Assembly (NCBI RefSeq): GCF_014495845.1
Contig: NZ_CP061080.1
Location: 795,001-859,000, forward strand
Reading direction: 5' to 3'
Source: Aquibium microcysteis
Lineage (GTDB): Bacteria; Pseudomonadota; Alphaproteobacteria; Rhizobiales; Rhizobiaceae
Length of the DNA stretch: 64,000 nucleotides
A model generated the notes under the pieces. That model did not search any database. It was given only the letters and a program-made list of their open reading frames with translations, and was not told the DNA's origin. A program made the position numbers and the translations under genes. Position 1 is the stretch's first letter, and every line of letters begins with the position of its first letter. Shown piece by piece: positions 46,601-56,174 of the stretch.

Positions 46601-47072
46601 CGGCGGCATCCGTGCCGAAGTCGATGGTGCCGAGCGGCGTTCCCTCGATGCGCTCCTGCGGAACGCCGTCGCCGTCGCGTTGAATCACCGCGCGAGCGCC
46701 CGCGCCGAACAGGCTGAATCGAATCGCCGAATCATAGCCGCCCTTGGCCTCGTCGAAGGCGCCGCCGGTGTCGGGATCGAACACCCGCAGATGGACGCGA
46801 CCGGCATCGGCCGGCACCAGCACCCGCACCACCTGGCGGAAGTCGTGATCGCCCTCGTTGACCCGTGCCAGCGGTCCGAAGACGACGAGATGCGGCTCGG
46901 CCGGCTCGTCGCGCATCATCGCGAAGGCCGTGAGCCGGGGCATCGCGTCGGCGATGGCGTCCGCGTTCACGTAGAGACCCACCGGCGCCAGCACCGAGCC
47001 CATGCCGGCGGCCAGCAGCGCGGCGTTGCGTCCGGCGCGGGTGGCAAGCAGCCTGGCGAGGAGGGCGCGCAT
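40695..47072 (-). CDS. Giant PKD-repeat surface protein (2,125 aa)
   Basis: A very long, probably exported beta-sandwich protein. A hydrophobic segment near residues 16-35 (NAALLAAGMGSVLAPVGLYV) can act as signal or anchor. It is followed by about 500 residues nearly identical to the next gene upstream (EPHLVVFGPLARVNEGDHDF...). Then come some 18-19 PKD domains, recognised by repeats of YxWDFGDGxxxxG followed by HxYxxPGxYxVxLTVxDDSG. No C-terminal anchor, sortase-like or autotransporter motif is visible; the protein ends RSRSQTLLLPETGDSGLN. PKD domains usually mediate protein or polysaccharide contacts at the cell surface. The start shares one base with the upstream gene's stop (TGATG), indicating translational coupling. 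Long open frames on the opposite strand are composition effects. Confidence 0.85.
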   Translation of the reverse strand: MRALLARLLATRAGRNAALLAAGMGSVLAPVGLYVNADAIADAMPRLTAFAMMRDEPAEPHLVVFGPLARVNEGDHDFRQVVRVLVPADAGRVHLRVFDPDTGGAFDEAKGGYDSAIRFSLFGAGARAVIQRDGDGVPQERIEGTPLGTIDFGTDAAADGRWTTLFSAEASSGIEIAGGREFMLVVEGLSGNDGNVFDVAASSSDARNEAIAGARLSTLIPTIQVPAGRDLGEMRFVVPADATAVRVENFDAAGGRITYGGPFRSRVLAASGKNEWRGSDVELDADEPGGPGSVTATNGSETPNDMTLFVTALDAAGTERPLAVELPIRAVPPNRRPVLSLSVEPLACREIRFSAAGSADPDGGALTYRWKLGADAGWVTGETVTQNFPEYGVQDGRLEGFDASGQVASGAARAFSFFVKPPPFAVFEAPGLVAQGAEVAFDGRGSSSPALPEGTEIARYRWDFGDGTVLVQEAGEPGFGRPVHRYDRFGSFTVTLTVTDSSGNPCNEAVATRMISVNAPPVANAGGDRRIAFGEEIAFDAGSPQGADGDTHAFTWDFGDGTTAAGAAVAHRYARPGTYAVSLTVDDGRGAANSVARAAAGVFVNAAPDATAARTPDRLVAGAPGLFDASAATDPDGRIIATEWRFSDGTTSDKPVIRRSFSAPGTYGVTLTVTDDSRLANGTTTIERSFTVVDSGNDAPIPDAGGDREAVAGAVVRFDGSGSRDPDGSILAYRWDFGDGATAEGLAVDHVYHVAGTYRATLTVEDDSGRENAVASTGFDVIVDNRQNLSPQVRVGGDRAAFVNEIIPFDATGTTDPDGNVVAVEWDFGDGAKASGFEARHAYARPGAYEVHVLVRDDSGRRGSEAEARFTVTVTHPYNEPPDGAVAPELTLQTGVPHLFDARGAADPDGRVTRNEWSFGDGTVSTEAAIAHAYAAPGTYFGKLTLVDDSGLDSGVTEKKFVAFVEERRNAQPVAEAGPDVAAIVGQRIDVDGGGSTDTDSNLVGYLWDFGNGRRAEGQKRSIVYDRPGTYTVTLTVTDGSGQDNASASDTLTVTVADRPNLAPVARVEPDRPAAIDEPIAFSGAASEDPDGNILAYDWDFGDGTTAGGRDVVHRYARPGLYVARLTVTDDSGLANDRASAERRILVNQPPVADAGPDQHVTASVVDFDAGGSTDGDGTIATYRWDFGDGESGDGRTIAHTYRSPGTYTVTLSVADDSGTIRNGATDTMAVRVNALPVADAGFDMVAAPGETLSFDGRRSEDPDGRITRHAWNFRDGTTAEGEVVEHAFARPGTYTVELTVDDDSGHPNASDFSQIRVTVNEAPVAQAGPNLVVAPGEPFRLSGDRSSDRDGTVTAWRWDVNETGTVLDGANVEHRFDAPGVYTVTLTVTDDSSAANRTAQDEMTVFVNHQPVAEAGRDVFSEALRIVFDATASADADNDGLAYLWDLGDGNTAIGPVVEHTYQTGGVYPVLLTVDDGKGLSNSQNRDAMTVRINRAPLAIAGDNRQACVGDVVVFDGSSSSDPDQGLLRYAWDFGDGAASDIINPTKTFETPGTFGVRLTVTDESGLANGTHSAETLVTVLPAPVANAGEDRQICANTTVRFDGRRSTDIDGVVNRFSWDFGDGSSGGGDQPEHAYTDAGNYRVTLQIEGDNLGLCSPVSSDDLLVTVLPAPRAVIGAVRAAAVGEEVVFDGTASYLDGGSVTGHAWDFGDGTTGTGAVVKHAFDRPGTYRVQLKALSGQDSQGCSSADTIHVITINAAPVARVAGNAAVEVDQPLELSAAGSVDPDGGIAAYRWDFGDGGTATGVEVRHIWRSPGTFPVTLTVSDGTGLINAENATTFDVTVADAPRTAIETADAACAGERIAFGLSNLPGLADPGALVWSFGDGSNATGPAAVHVFAQPGTYSVSVKGPIDRAGEVLLTPVARLVKVNRPPAAIIEAERKTCPGQTVRFDASRSFDADGAIASYDWDFGDGHLATGPQVTHTFDRPGTYAVRLKATDMSGSACASTVETLEVFVNAPPVADAGPDVDLFVGGALDSHVLDASGSRDADGDALDHYWTLSNGFEADGEKTRVEITQPGDIAVELTTSDPHGLDCSVSTDRITIRARSRSQTLLLPETGDSGLN
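45484..46898 (-). repeat. 1,415 bp block shared by the two PKD genes (downstream copy)
   Basis: This block matches 48,417-49,831 with a constant offset of 2,933 bases at both ends, meaning no net insertion or deletion. It encodes the common N-terminal module and the first PKD domain. Differences are scattered single bases. Outside the block the two genes diverge quickly. Confidence 0.85.
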
Positions 47073-49939
47073 CAGTCCTGCCCCCCGCGCGCTTCGGCCG
47101 TGGTCACCGTCACGGTGATCGTGTCGCTCGAGGTCATGGCCGGCTCGCCATCGTCGGTCACCGTCAACTCGACGGTGTAGACGCCCGGGTCGTGGAAGGC
47201 GTGGCGGGGTGCGGCGTCGGGCGAGGCGCCGCCGTCGCCGAAGCTCCAGCGCCAGGCGAGCACGTTGCCGTCCGGGTCGGACGAATCCCGTCCTTCGAGT
47301 TCGATGATCTCGCCCGTGGCCACCATCCGGTCGGTGCCGGCCCGCGCCACCGGGGGCTGGTTCGGGGCAGGGGCGACCGTCACCGTGACGCTGTCGGTCG
47401 CCGTCAGCCTGTCGTGCGGCCCGTCATCCGCGACGGCGAGCGTCAGCGTATAGACGCCGGGAAACTGGTAGACGTGCCGCGCGCGGATGCCGGACGCCGT
47501 GTTGCCGTCGCCGAAATCCCAGCTGTGCGTCAGGATCGAGCCGTCGGGATCGCGCGAGGCCGAGGCGTCGAAGGCGATCTCCGCGCCCGCTACCGCCGCC
47601 ATGTCGGGACCGGCGGCCGCGACCGGCGGCAGGTTCGGCCGGTCGGCCACGATCACCGTGAAGGGGAAGGACACGACCGCCGGCTCCGGCAGGCCGTTGT
47701 CGACGAGGTCGAGCCGGGCCTCGTAGAAGCCCGGCTTGCGGTACATGTGCTCGATGACGGGGCCGAGCCCGGTCGCGCCGTCGCCGAAATCCCATCGATG
47801 GGCGATGATCGAGCCGTCGCGGTCGCTCGCCGCCGAGGCGTCGAGCCTGAGCGCCTGCCACGTCGTGGCGGCGAATTCGCGCGGGAACGTCGCCACGGGC
47901 GGCCGGTTTTCGGCCGGCAGCACGGTGATCTTCGCCGTGTCCACCGCCCGTTCGCCGCCGCCCGGCCCGTCGTCGCGCACCGTCAGCGTCGCGGCATAGG
48001 TGCCGGGCTGCCACCAGGCATGCTCCATCGCGGGCAAGTCGCCGCCGCTGCCGTCGCCGAAATCCCAGGAATAGAACAGGATGCGGCCGTCCGGATCGGT
48101 CGAGCCGCCCCCGTCCATGCGCACGGCCTCGCCGGCCCGGACGGTCCGGTCGCCGCCGGCCTCGGCCACGGGGCGCTGGTTCGCCCGCTCCTCGACATGC
48201 ACCTCGATCACGTCGACGCCCTTGGCGCTGTCGAAGGCGGTATCGTCGAGCACGGTCAGGCTGACGCGGTAGATGCCCGGGCGGTGGAAGGCATGCGGCA
48301 CCACGGTCCCGCTTGCCCGTGTGCCGTCGCCGAAGTCCCAGAGGGTGGAGACGATCCGGCCGTCGGGGTCGCGCGACAGCGCGGCGTCGAAACGGTGAGT
48401 TTCGCCCACCGTCAGCCGCCTGTCGCCGCCGGCATTGGCGACCGGGGGTGCGTTGACGGAGATCATCCGCGTCGCGACCGCCTCGTTGCACGGGTTGCCG
48501 GAGGAGTCCGTCACCGTCAGCGTCACCGTGAAGCTGCCGAAGCGGTCGTAGCGGTGCACCGGCCGGCCGAATCCGGGCTCGCCCGCCTCCTGCACCAGCA
48601 CCGTGCCGTCGCCGAAGTCCCAGCGGTAGCGCGCGATCTCGGTGCCTTCGGGCAGCGCCGGGTTCGACGAGCCGCTGCCGTCGAAGGCCACCTCCGCCCC
48701 CTGCGCCACCAGCCCCGGCGCCTCGAACACGGCCACCGGCGGCGGCTTGACGAAGAACGAGAATTCCCGGGCCGCACCGCTCGCCACCTGGCCCGACGCG
48801 TCGAAGCCTTCCAGCCGTCCGGCCTGAACGCCGTATTCGGCGAAGCCCTGCGTCACCGTCTCGCCCGTCACCCAGTCAGCGTCGGCACCGAGCTTCCAGC
48901 GATAGGTCAGCGCCCCGCCGTCGGGGTCGGCCGAGCCCGCGGCCGAGAAGCGGATCTCGCGGCAGGCCAGCGGCTCGACCGACAGCGAAAGCACGGGCCG
49001 CCGGTTCGGCGCCACGGCGCGGATCGGCAGTTCGACGGCGAGCGGCCGTTCGGCTCCTGCCGCATCCAGCGCGGTGACGAACAGCGTCATGTCGTTCGGC
49101 GTCTCGGAGCCGTTGGTGGCGGTCACCGAGCCCGGTCCGCCGGGCTCGTCGGCGTCGAGGGTGACGTCGGAGCCGCGCCATTCGTTCTTGCCGGAGGCGG
49201 CCAGCACCCGGCTGCGGAACGGCCCGCCATAGGTGATGCGCCCGCCGGCCGCGTCGAAATTCTCGACCCGCACCGCCGTGGCATCGGCCGGAACCGTGAA
49301 CCGCATCTCGCCAAGGTCGCGGCCGGCCGGCACCTGGATCGTCGGGATCAGCGTCGACAGCCGCGCGCCGTCGATGGCCTCGTTCCGCGCGTCCGACGAA
49401 CTCACCGCCACGTCGAAGACGTTGCCGTCATTGCCCGACAGGCCCTCGACGACGAGCATGAACTCGCGCCCGCCGGCGGCCTCGATCCCGGACGAGGCCT
49501 CGGCCGAAAACAGCGTCGCCCAGCGCCCGTCGGCGGTGGCATCCGTGCCGAAGTCGATGGTGCCGAGCGGCGTTCCCTCGACGCGTTCCTGCGGAACGCC
49601 GTCGCCGTCGCGTTGAATCACCGCGCGAGCGCCCGCGCCGAACAGGCTGAATCGAATCGCCGAATCATAACCGCCCTTGGCCTCGTCGAAGGCGCCGCCG
49701 GTGTCGGGATCGAACACCCGCAGATGGATGCGACCGGCATCGGCCGGCACCATCACCCGCACCACCTGGCGGAAGTCATGGTCGCCCTCGTTGACCCGTG
49801 CCAGCGGCCCGAACACGACGAGATGCGGCTCGAAGGGTTCCTCGGCCCGGCCGGCCGCGGGAGCCAGCAGCAGCACTGCGATTGCGGCACCGGCGAGCGA
49901 TCGGCGAAGGCGGAGCGCGGACAGGCGTGCCGCGCTCAT
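47072..49939 (-). CDS. PKD-repeat surface protein (955 aa), paralogue of its neighbour
   Basis: An exported protein with a clear signal peptide (SLAGAAIAVLLLAPAAGRAEE, residues about 14-34). A ~500-residue module shared with the 2,125-residue neighbour is next, then about six PKD domains (WDFGDGTRASG, WDFGDGSGG, WDFGDGATGLG and others). The shared module contains LFGAGARAVIQRDGDGVPQE and FMLVVEGLSGNDGNVFDV, which suggests beta-rich carbohydrate- or protein-binding folds, but I do not recognise a named family. The ATG overlaps the stop of the FecR-type gene by 4 bp (ATGA) and its own stop overlaps the next start, so three genes form one coupled operon. Confidence 0.85.
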   Translation of the reverse strand: MSAARLSALRLRRSLAGAAIAVLLLAPAAGRAEEPFEPHLVVFGPLARVNEGDHDFRQVVRVMVPADAGRIHLRVFDPDTGGAFDEAKGGYDSAIRFSLFGAGARAVIQRDGDGVPQERVEGTPLGTIDFGTDATADGRWATLFSAEASSGIEAAGGREFMLVVEGLSGNDGNVFDVAVSSSDARNEAIDGARLSTLIPTIQVPAGRDLGEMRFTVPADATAVRVENFDAAGGRITYGGPFRSRVLAASGKNEWRGSDVTLDADEPGGPGSVTATNGSETPNDMTLFVTALDAAGAERPLAVELPIRAVAPNRRPVLSLSVEPLACREIRFSAAGSADPDGGALTYRWKLGADADWVTGETVTQGFAEYGVQAGRLEGFDASGQVASGAAREFSFFVKPPPVAVFEAPGLVAQGAEVAFDGSGSSNPALPEGTEIARYRWDFGDGTVLVQEAGEPGFGRPVHRYDRFGSFTVTLTVTDSSGNPCNEAVATRMISVNAPPVANAGGDRRLTVGETHRFDAALSRDPDGRIVSTLWDFGDGTRASGTVVPHAFHRPGIYRVSLTVLDDTAFDSAKGVDVIEVHVEERANQRPVAEAGGDRTVRAGEAVRMDGGGSTDPDGRILFYSWDFGDGSGGDLPAMEHAWWQPGTYAATLTVRDDGPGGGERAVDTAKITVLPAENRPPVATFPREFAATTWQALRLDASAASDRDGSIIAHRWDFGDGATGLGPVIEHMYRKPGFYEARLDLVDNGLPEPAVVSFPFTVIVADRPNLPPVAAAGPDMAAVAGAEIAFDASASRDPDGSILTHSWDFGDGNTASGIRARHVYQFPGVYTLTLAVADDGPHDRLTATDSVTVTVAPAPNQPPVARAGTDRMVATGEIIELEGRDSSDPDGNVLAWRWSFGDGGASPDAAPRHAFHDPGVYTVELTVTDDGEPAMTSSDTITVTVTTAEARGGQD
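48417..49831 (-). repeat. 1,415 bp block shared by the two PKD genes (upstream copy)
   Basis: Partner of 45,484-46,898; see that entry for the alignment. The block stops just inside the signal-peptide region, so the two proteins keep different N-termini. Confidence 0.85.
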
Positions 49940-52368
49940 CGCACCAGCTCCACCTGGCTGACATTGCCGGCCACGTCGGCGAGTTCGACCACGATGGTGA
50001 CGACGTCGCCCGCGGCGCGGCGCGGCAGCTCGACCGTTCCCTGGTAAACCTTGCGCGCCCGGTTGTAGCGCAGCACGCCGTCCTTCTCGGCCGTGCCCGA
50101 CCGCACCGCATAGCGGGAGGTCTGCGCGAGGCCGGAGGCATCGGTGGCGCCGATGCGGATCTCGAACAGCTCGGTTTCGCCGCGATCCTCGACGGAAACC
50201 TCCTGCGCGGTAACCGCCGGCCGCTCCGTGTCGTAGACGACGGTGCGCTTCTCGATGGTGACCAGCCCGACCGGGTTGGTGGCGACGATCTCGATCGTGT
50301 TCGCGCCCTGCACGAGCGCGACCTCGCCGCTGGCGACGCCGCCCGCCATGGCGAAGGGGGTGCCGTTGACGGCAACCCGGTTGGCCGGGTCGGTCTCGAA
50401 GGCGAGCGGCAGAAGAGCGCTGGCCGTGACCTGGGGCAGGGGCTCCGTCGGCCGCAGCCGTGGCGCCTCGTCGAGGATCGCCGCCGCGATGGTCTCTTCA
50501 TAGGCGTAGCCCGACACGGTCGTGACGCGGATCGCGAGGTCTTCGCCGCGCGCCGACAGGGGCACATTGAGCGCGAACCGGCCGTCGGCGGCGGCGATCG
50601 TCTCCGAACGCGGCGTGCCGGCCGCGCCGAACACGGAAACGCGAGCGCCTCCGATGACGGTGCCGGCCAGCGACAGCACCTCGTTGGCCGAGAGGAACCG
50701 CCCCTCGGCGTCGCGCGGCAGCGAACGGTCGTAGAGGATGTCGGCGCGCTGGTCGGCGACGTAGTCGAAGGCGATGCGCCGCTCGGTCTCGTTGCCGGCC
50801 GTGTCGCGGGCAACCACGGCGACGTCGTTCAGTCCTTCCCGCGCGTCGATGGTGAGGTAGAAGCGGCCGCTCTGGTCGATGTCGGCCACCGCCCCGTCGA
50901 TCAGCACCGCGGCGCCCGCCTCGGTCTCGCCCGAGATCGTGACCGCCGCCTCACGCAGCACCGCGCCCGGTTCAGGCGTCCTGATCTGCAGGAACGGCGG
51001 GGTGTCGTCGGTGCGCAGCTCGAACTTGCGCACCGAGCTCATCTGGCCGGGCAGGCCGAAATCGTCGAGCGCCGCGACGCGCCAGAAATAGGTGCCGGGC
51101 GGCAGCGGATGATCGTCGAGCCGGTTGGTCTCGATGCCCCACAGGCTGTCCGCCATGCGGTCGAAGCGGCCGTCATGGGCGATTTCGATCCAGTAGCCGC
51201 CGCTCGTCTCGGCCGCGTCCCAGCCGAGATCGACGCTGCCGCCATAGACCACGGCCTCGTCGGCCGGCGTCTGCAGCGCGATTCGCGACTGGATGCCGAT
51301 CTTGCGGCCGGGCTTCTGGCCGGGCCGCACCACCGTGCCCTCGTTGCGCCCGAGCACCAGCGTCTCGTCGCCCGCCGTGATCGCCACCGGCCGCACGTCG
51401 TAGTTCGAGAACTTGGCGCCGTCTGCGTCCTGGCTGACCCAGAAGCTGCCGGAATCGATCTTGGCGTCGACGTTTTCCAGTTCGACCTGGAGCTGGTTGC
51501 GGTCGCTTTCCGTGGCGAGCAGCGCGTAGAAGTCGCCTTCCACCAGGCTGATCTTGGCCTCCTCGCGCCGCTTCAGCGGATCGACCCGCATGCGCTGGAT
51601 CACGGCCTGCGAATTGGCGTTGAGCCGCAGCCGGCTGGCGTCGCGGAACACCACCTGCGCGGTCGAGCGCGACAGCGTGCGCAGCTTCTCCTGCTCGTTG
51701 AGGATGGCGTTGAGGTCGCGCTCCGACCAGCTGTTCTCCGACGTCTTCTGTCCCTCGACCCAGCCCTGGCGGTCGCTGAGCCGCGCCTCGGCCTCGACGT
51801 CGCGCTGCTCCTCGCTCTTCAGCCGTGCCGCCTCGGCGCGGTTGATGGCGCGCGACGACAGGTCGATGCTCTCGACATAGATGCCCTCGCGGTCGCGCAC
51901 CGTCGCCTCGTCGCGAAACTCGATCGCGTTGCGGATCAGGATCGGCGCATAGAGCTGTGCGCCCGATTCGTTGGCGCGCTGGATCTCGGACAGCGAGGCG
52001 TCGAGCGCCGACGCCGACAGCCGCTTCTGGTTGCCCGGAAGCAGAAGCTCCTGGCCGATGGCCAATTCGGTGATGTCGCTGACATTGTTGACGCTGAGGA
52101 TGATCGGCCAGAGATCGGGATTGTCGAGATAGCGCTGCGACAGAGTCCGCAGTCCGACGCCCGGCTCGAGCCGTACCTTGATGAAGTCTTCGGCCCCAGC
52201 GGTGGCCGGCTGGGCGCTGGCGGGGACGGCGCAGGCGAAGGCGAGCAACAGCGACAGGCCGCAGGCCCCGAGCCGCTTCAGGCCCGCCCGCCGTCTTCCG
52301 CCTTGACGCTCGTCGCCGATCGTCACGCCCCAAATCCCCGCCCGCGAAGCGATCTCAGCCAGGACCAC
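49936..52368 (-). CDS. LysM-FecR domain surface protein with Ig-like domains
   Basis: An 810-residue exported protein. A signal peptide is at about residues 32-53 ([21 protein letters not shown]). A LysM-type peptidoglycan-binding domain follows at about 61-112 ([20 protein letters not shown]). A FecR-like domain comes next, with [22 protein letters not shown] and [12 protein letters not shown] in the 220-300 region, and then several bacterial Ig-like/fibronectin-like domains ([44 protein letters not shown]). The start is GTG at 52,368; a second in-frame GTG at 52,326 would give a more compact signal peptide and may be the true start. It is the first gene of the operon with the two PKD proteins, and could tether them to the wall. 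Confidence 0.82.
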   Translation of the reverse strand: MVLAEIASRAGIWGVTIGDERQGGRRRAGLKRLGACGLSLLLAFACAVPASAQPATAGAEDFIKVRLEPGVGLRTLSQRYLDNPDLWPIILSVNNVSDITELAIGQELLLPGNQKRLSASALDASLSEIQRANESGAQLYAPILIRNAIEFRDEATVRDREGIYVESIDLSSRAINRAEAARLKSEEQRDVEAEARLSDRQGWVEGQKTSENSWSERDLNAILNEQEKLRTLSRSTAQVVFRDASRLRLNANSQAVIQRMRVDPLKRREEAKISLVEGDFYALLATESDRNQLQVELENVDAKIDSGSFWVSQDADGAKFSNYDVRPVAITAGDETLVLGRNEGTVVRPGQKPGRKIGIQSRIALQTPADEAVVYGGSVDLGWDAAETSGGYWIEIAHDGRFDRMADSLWGIETNRLDDHPLPPGTYFWRVAALDDFGLPGQMSSVRKFELRTDDTPPFLQIRTPEPGAVLREAAVTISGETEAGAAVLIDGAVADIDQSGRFYLTIDAREGLNDVAVVARDTAGNETERRIAFDYVADQRADILYDRSLPRDAEGRFLSANEVLSLAGTVIGGARVSVFGAAGTPRSETIAAADGRFALNVPLSARGEDLAIRVTTVSGYAYEETIAAAILDEAPRLRPTEPLPQVTASALLPLAFETDPANRVAVNGTPFAMAGGVASGEVALVQGANTIEIVATNPVGLVTIEKRTVVYDTERPAVTAQEVSVEDRGETELFEIRIGATDASGLAQTSRYAVRSGTAEKDGVLRYNRARKVYQGTVELPRRAAGDVVTIVVELADVAGNVSQVELVR

Positions 52369-52616
52369 TCGTTACCGTTTACGCTCTGGTAACCATACGG
52401 AATGCGGCGCTGGGAATCCAGTCGCAAAAACACGGTCTTGCGCACCGAGAATGTCCCAAAACAGGACAGATATCAGGGACTTGGCTCAAATACCGCAGGT
52501 TGAGGAGAAGCTTCGCAGGACGCTGCCGCCCAGCCCCTTGGCGACGCGGCCCGTCCCGAGCGGGGACGGGGACTGCGTCCGGACATGCGGGGACGTCAGA
52601 CGCCGGGCCGGACGTG

Positions 52617-52967
52617 TCAGACCGAGAAACTCGTCCCGCAGCCGCAGGAAGCGACGGCATTCGGATTGCGGATCTGGAAGGACTGGCCGATCAGATCGTC
52701 GACGAAGTCGATCACCGAGCCGCCCATGTAGATCAGCGACATCTCGTCGATCAGCACCGTGGCGCCATCGCGCTCGATGGCGACGTCGTCGTCGTTGCGT
52801 TCGGCCGTCAGGTCGAACTTGTAGGAGAATCCCGAGCAGCCGCCGCCCTCCACCGAGACCCGCAGCGCCGTCTTGTCCGGTTCGCCCGACACGATCCTGA
52901 CGATCCGCTTTGCGGCCGCCTCGGTCAGTTCCACGCCCTTCATCGAAATCTTGGCGTCGCTGCCCAT
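52617..52967 (-). CDS. erpA: Fe-S cluster carrier/insertion protein, ErpA/IscA (HesB) family
   Basis: A 116-residue A-type carrier that delivers iron-sulfur clusters to target enzymes. The three ligand cysteines are present: one in [13 protein letters not shown] and two in [11 protein letters not shown] at the C-terminus. [13 protein letters not shown] near the start and [19 protein letters not shown] in the middle are typical. The ATG at 52,967 gives standard length; an ATG 15 codons upstream adds non-conserved residues. It is divergent from dgt with 69 bp between starts, the usual arrangement in this order. erpA versus iscA cannot be separated with certainty by eye. Confidence 0.9.
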   Translation of the reverse strand: MGSDAKISMKGVELTEAAAKRIVRIVSGEPDKTALRVSVEGGGCSGFSYKFDLTAERNDDDVAIERDGATVLIDEMSLIYMGGSVIDFVDDLIGQSFQIRNPNAVASCGCGTSFSV

Positions 52968-53036
52968 GGCATCACCTTGCTTTTGCGATACGACGATAGG
53001 TATGAAGCGCATCGGGGCAAGTCAACCGGCAGGGGC

Positions 53037-54257
53037 ATGAGCGCTGAAGGGCCACGCGACGACATCGGCTATGGCTACCGGCCGCGCGCCGTCTATGCCT
53101 GCGATCCGGCCGCGACGCGCGGGCGCTTCTATCCGGAGCCCGAAAGCCCGACGCGCACGCCGTTCCAGCGCGACCGCGACCGCATCATCCATTCCACCGC
53201 ATTCCGCCGGCTGAAGCACAAGACGCAGGTCTTCTTCGCCCACGAGGCCGACCACTACCGCACCCGGCTGACCCATTCCATCGAAGTGGCGCAGATCGCC
53301 CGGGCACTCGCCCGCGCGCTGCGCCTGGACGAGGATCTGGCCGAGGCCGTGGCGCTGGTTCACGATTTCGGCCACACGCCCTTCGGCCATACCGGCGAGG
53401 ACGCGCTGCATGCGAAGATGGCGCCTTACGGCGGCTTCGACCACAATGCCCAGGCGCTGCGGGTCGTCACCCGGCTGGAGCGCCGCTACGCCGAGTTCGA
53501 CGGGCTGAACCTGTGCTGGGAGACGCTGGAGGGCCTCGTCAAGCACAACGGCCCGCTGGTCGGTCCGGACGGGGAGGGGCTGAAGGCGCCGCTGCCGCAG
53601 TCGATCCGCGACTTCGACGCGCTGTTTCCGCTCGACCTCGCCGGCTTCGCCTCGCTGGAGGCGCAGGTGGCGGCGATCGCCGACGACATCGCCTACGACG
53701 CTCACGACATCGACGACGGGCTGCGCTCCGGCCTGCTGACGCTCGACATGCTGGAGGGACCGGCCTTCACGGCCGATCTCCTCGCCATCGTGCGCGACCG
53801 TTATCCGGCGCTCGACCCCGTTCGCACCGGCCATGAGCTGATGCGCCGCCAGATCACCCGGATGGTCGAGGACGTCATTGCGGAGGCACAGGCCCGCCTG
53901 GCGGAAATCGATCCTTCCTCGCCCGAGGCGGTCCGGGCCGCGCCGCGCGCCATCGCCGCCTTCTCGCAGGACATGCGCGTGAAGGAGAAGGAGTTGAAGT
54001 CCTTCCTCTACGCCAATCTCTACCGCCATCCCGACGTGATGGCTGTGCGGGCGCGGGCCGAGCGCATCGTCACCGACCTGTTCGACGTCTACTTCGCCGA
54101 TCCGCAGGCGATGCCCGAAGGCTGGCGTGGCATCCTGGCCCGGGCGGGCGATGCCGTGAAGGCCCGCCACGTCGCCGATTTCCTCGCCGGCATGACCGAC
54201 ACCTACGCCCTGAAGGAGCACCGGCGGCTGTTTGACCATACGCCAGATATCGGTTAG
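53037..54257 (+). CDS. dgt: Deoxyguanosinetriphosphate triphosphohydrolase-like protein (dGTPase)
   Basis: A 406-residue HD-domain hydrolase that splits dNTPs, typically dGTP, to deoxynucleoside and triphosphate. The [18 protein letters not shown] motif is followed by [17 protein letters not shown] with the first HD-type histidine. [16 protein letters not shown] holds the second metal site, and [13 protein letters not shown] the last Asp. The ATG at 53,037 follows AGGGG. It lies 57 bp upstream of argS and is probably co-transcribed. The length agrees with the short (non-E. coli) type of Dgt. Confidence 0.93.
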   Translation: MSAEGPRDDIGYGYRPRAVYACDPAATRGRFYPEPESPTRTPFQRDRDRIIHSTAFRRLKHKTQVFFAHEADHYRTRLTHSIEVAQIARALARALRLDEDLAEAVALVHDFGHTPFGHTGEDALHAKMAPYGGFDHNAQALRVVTRLERRYAEFDGLNLCWETLEGLVKHNGPLVGPDGEGLKAPLPQSIRDFDALFPLDLAGFASLEAQVAAIADDIAYDAHDIDDGLRSGLLTLDMLEGPAFTADLLAIVRDRYPALDPVRTGHELMRRQITRMVEDVIAEAQARLAEIDPSSPEAVRAAPRAIAAFSQDMRVKEKELKSFLYANLYRHPDVMAVRARAERIVTDLFDVYFADPQAMPEGWRGILARAGDAVKARHVADFLAGMTDTYALKEHRRLFDHTPDIG

Positions 54258-54314
54258 GCGAAGCCCGAAAACGGCGCGGCCCCGCCGGCATCTCCAGGCA
54301 CCGGAAGACGACCG

Positions 54315-56072
54315 ATGAACATCTTCGCCGATTTCCACGATCGGATCAGCAAGGCCATACTTTCGCTCGGCCTGACCCCCGTCGACGGTTCGGACCTGTC
54401 GCTGGCGCGCGTCACCGTCGAGCCGCCGCGCGATCCCGCCCATGGCGACCTCGCCACCAACGCTGCGATGGTGCTGTCCAAGGCCGTCGGCCAGAATCCG
54501 CGCGCGCTCGCCCAGCAGATCGCGGAACGCCTCAGAGGCGAGCCCGACGTCTCGCGCGTCGACATCGCCGGCCCGGGCTTCATCAACCTTGCCCTCAGCG
54601 ACGCCTTCTGGCAGGCGCGGCTGCGCGACATCCTGGCCGCCGGCGCCGACTACGGCCGTTCCACCGTCGGCGCCGGCCGCCGCGTCAACGTCGAATACGT
54701 CTCGGCCAACCCGACCGGTCCCATGCATGTCGGCCATTGCCGCGGCGCGGTCGTCGGCGACACGCTGGCCAACCTGATGGCCTTCGCCGGCTACGACGTC
54801 GTCAAGGAATACTACATCAACGACGCCGGCTCGCAGATCGACGTGCTCGGCCGCTCCGTCCTGCTGCGCTACCGCGAGGCACTGGGCGAGAACATCGGCG
54901 AAATCCCGGCCGGGCTCTATCCCGGCGACTACCTGAAGCCGGTCGGCCAGGCGCTGCTGGCCGAGTACGGCTCGGGCCTGCTGGGCATGGCCGACGCGAA
55001 GGCGCTGGAGATCGCCAAGGACGTTGCCATCGCCATGATGATGGACATGATCCGCGAGGATCTCGCCGCCCTCAACGTGCGCCACGACGTGTTCTTCTCC
55101 GAGCGCAGCCTGCATGCCGGCAATGGCGGCAAGATCCGCTCCGCCATCACCGACCTGACGCTGTCCGGCCACGTCTACAAGGGCAAGCTGCCGCCGCCGA
55201 AGGGGCAGAAGCCGGAGGACTGGGAGGACCGCGAGCAGACGCTGTTCCGCTCCACCGAGGTCGGCGACGACATCGACCGCCCGCTGGTCAAGTCGGACGG
55301 CGCCTTCACCTATTTCGCCGCAGACGTCGCCTACATGAAGGACAAGTACGAGCGCGGCTTCGAGGAACTGATCTTCGTGCTCGGCGCCGACCATGGCGGC
55401 TACGTCAAGCGGCTCGAGGCGCTGGCCAAGGCGCTGTCGGGCGGCGCGCTGAAGGTCGAAGTCCTGCTGTGCCAGCTCGTGCGGCTCTATCGCGACGGCG
55501 AGCCGGTCAAGATGTCGAAGCGCTCCGGCGATTTCGTCACGCTGCGCGACGTGGTGGACGAGGTCGGCCGTGACCCGATCCGCTTCATGATGCTCTATCG
55601 CAAGAACGACGCGCCGCTGGATTTCGATTTCGCCAAGGTCACGGAGCAGTCGAAGGAGAACCCGGTCTTCTACGTGCAGTATGCGTCCGCCCGCTGCCAT
55701 TCCGTGTTCCGTCAGGCCGCCGAGCAGTTTCCGGGTGCCGCTTTCGACCGCGCGACGCTGTCGGCGGCGGTGGGCGCGCTCGCCGACGCCGCCGAGATCG
55801 CCATGGTTCGCAAGCTCGCCGAATACCCGCGCATCGTCGAGGCAGCCGCAGCCGCGCACGAGCCGCACCGCATCGCCTTCTACCTCTACGAAGTCGCGAG
55901 CGCCCTCCACGCCCTGTGGAACCGCGGCACCGACGATCCCGACTTACGTTTTCTTAAGGTTAACGATCCAGTATCGACCAACGCCAGACTAGGGCTGGTG
56001 CGGGCCGTACTTGACGTCTTGACGTCGGGGCTCGGGCTCCTCGGTGCGGATGCTCCAGAGGAAATGCGCTGA
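54315..56072 (+). CDS. argS: Arginyl-tRNA synthetase
   Basis: A class I synthetase of 585 residues charging tRNA-Arg. The N-terminal domain shows [18 protein letters not shown]. The HIGH-type signature is [20 protein letters not shown] near residues 130-150. The KMSKS-type loop is [13 protein letters not shown] near residue 400, and the C-terminal DALR anticodon-binding domain ends in [19 protein letters not shown]. The start has GGAAGACGACCG upstream. It is followed after 102 bp by the SPOR-domain gene, an order conserved across Hyphomicrobiales. Confidence 0.96.
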   Translation: MNIFADFHDRISKAILSLGLTPVDGSDLSLARVTVEPPRDPAHGDLATNAAMVLSKAVGQNPRALAQQIAERLRGEPDVSRVDIAGPGFINLALSDAFWQARLRDILAAGADYGRSTVGAGRRVNVEYVSANPTGPMHVGHCRGAVVGDTLANLMAFAGYDVVKEYYINDAGSQIDVLGRSVLLRYREALGENIGEIPAGLYPGDYLKPVGQALLAEYGSGLLGMADAKALEIAKDVAIAMMMDMIREDLAALNVRHDVFFSERSLHAGNGGKIRSAITDLTLSGHVYKGKLPPPKGQKPEDWEDREQTLFRSTEVGDDIDRPLVKSDGAFTYFAADVAYMKDKYERGFEELIFVLGADHGGYVKRLEALAKALSGGALKVEVLLCQLVRLYRDGEPVKMSKRSGDFVTLRDVVDEVGRDPIRFMMLYRKNDAPLDFDFAKVTEQSKENPVFYVQYASARCHSVFRQAAEQFPGAAFDRATLSAAVGALADAAEIAMVRKLAEYPRIVEAAAAAHEPHRIAFYLYEVASALHALWNRGTDDPDLRFLKVNDPVSTNARLGLVRAVLDVLTSGLGLLGADAPEEMR

Positions 56073-56174
56073 ATAGCCCGAAAACCCGCCACCTTTCGCC
56101 CACATTGCGCTGGTAACGACCGAAAGTTCGACGCGACACCATCGCGCGGACGTCTGCGATTGCGGGGACGAGGT

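Noticed and set aside
42690..47180. A 1,496-residue open frame on the plus strand antisense to the PKD genes
   Set aside because: It mirrors the GC-rich repeat structure of the PKD genes, has no ribosome-binding site or recognisable domain, and similar antisense frames occur opposite most genes here.
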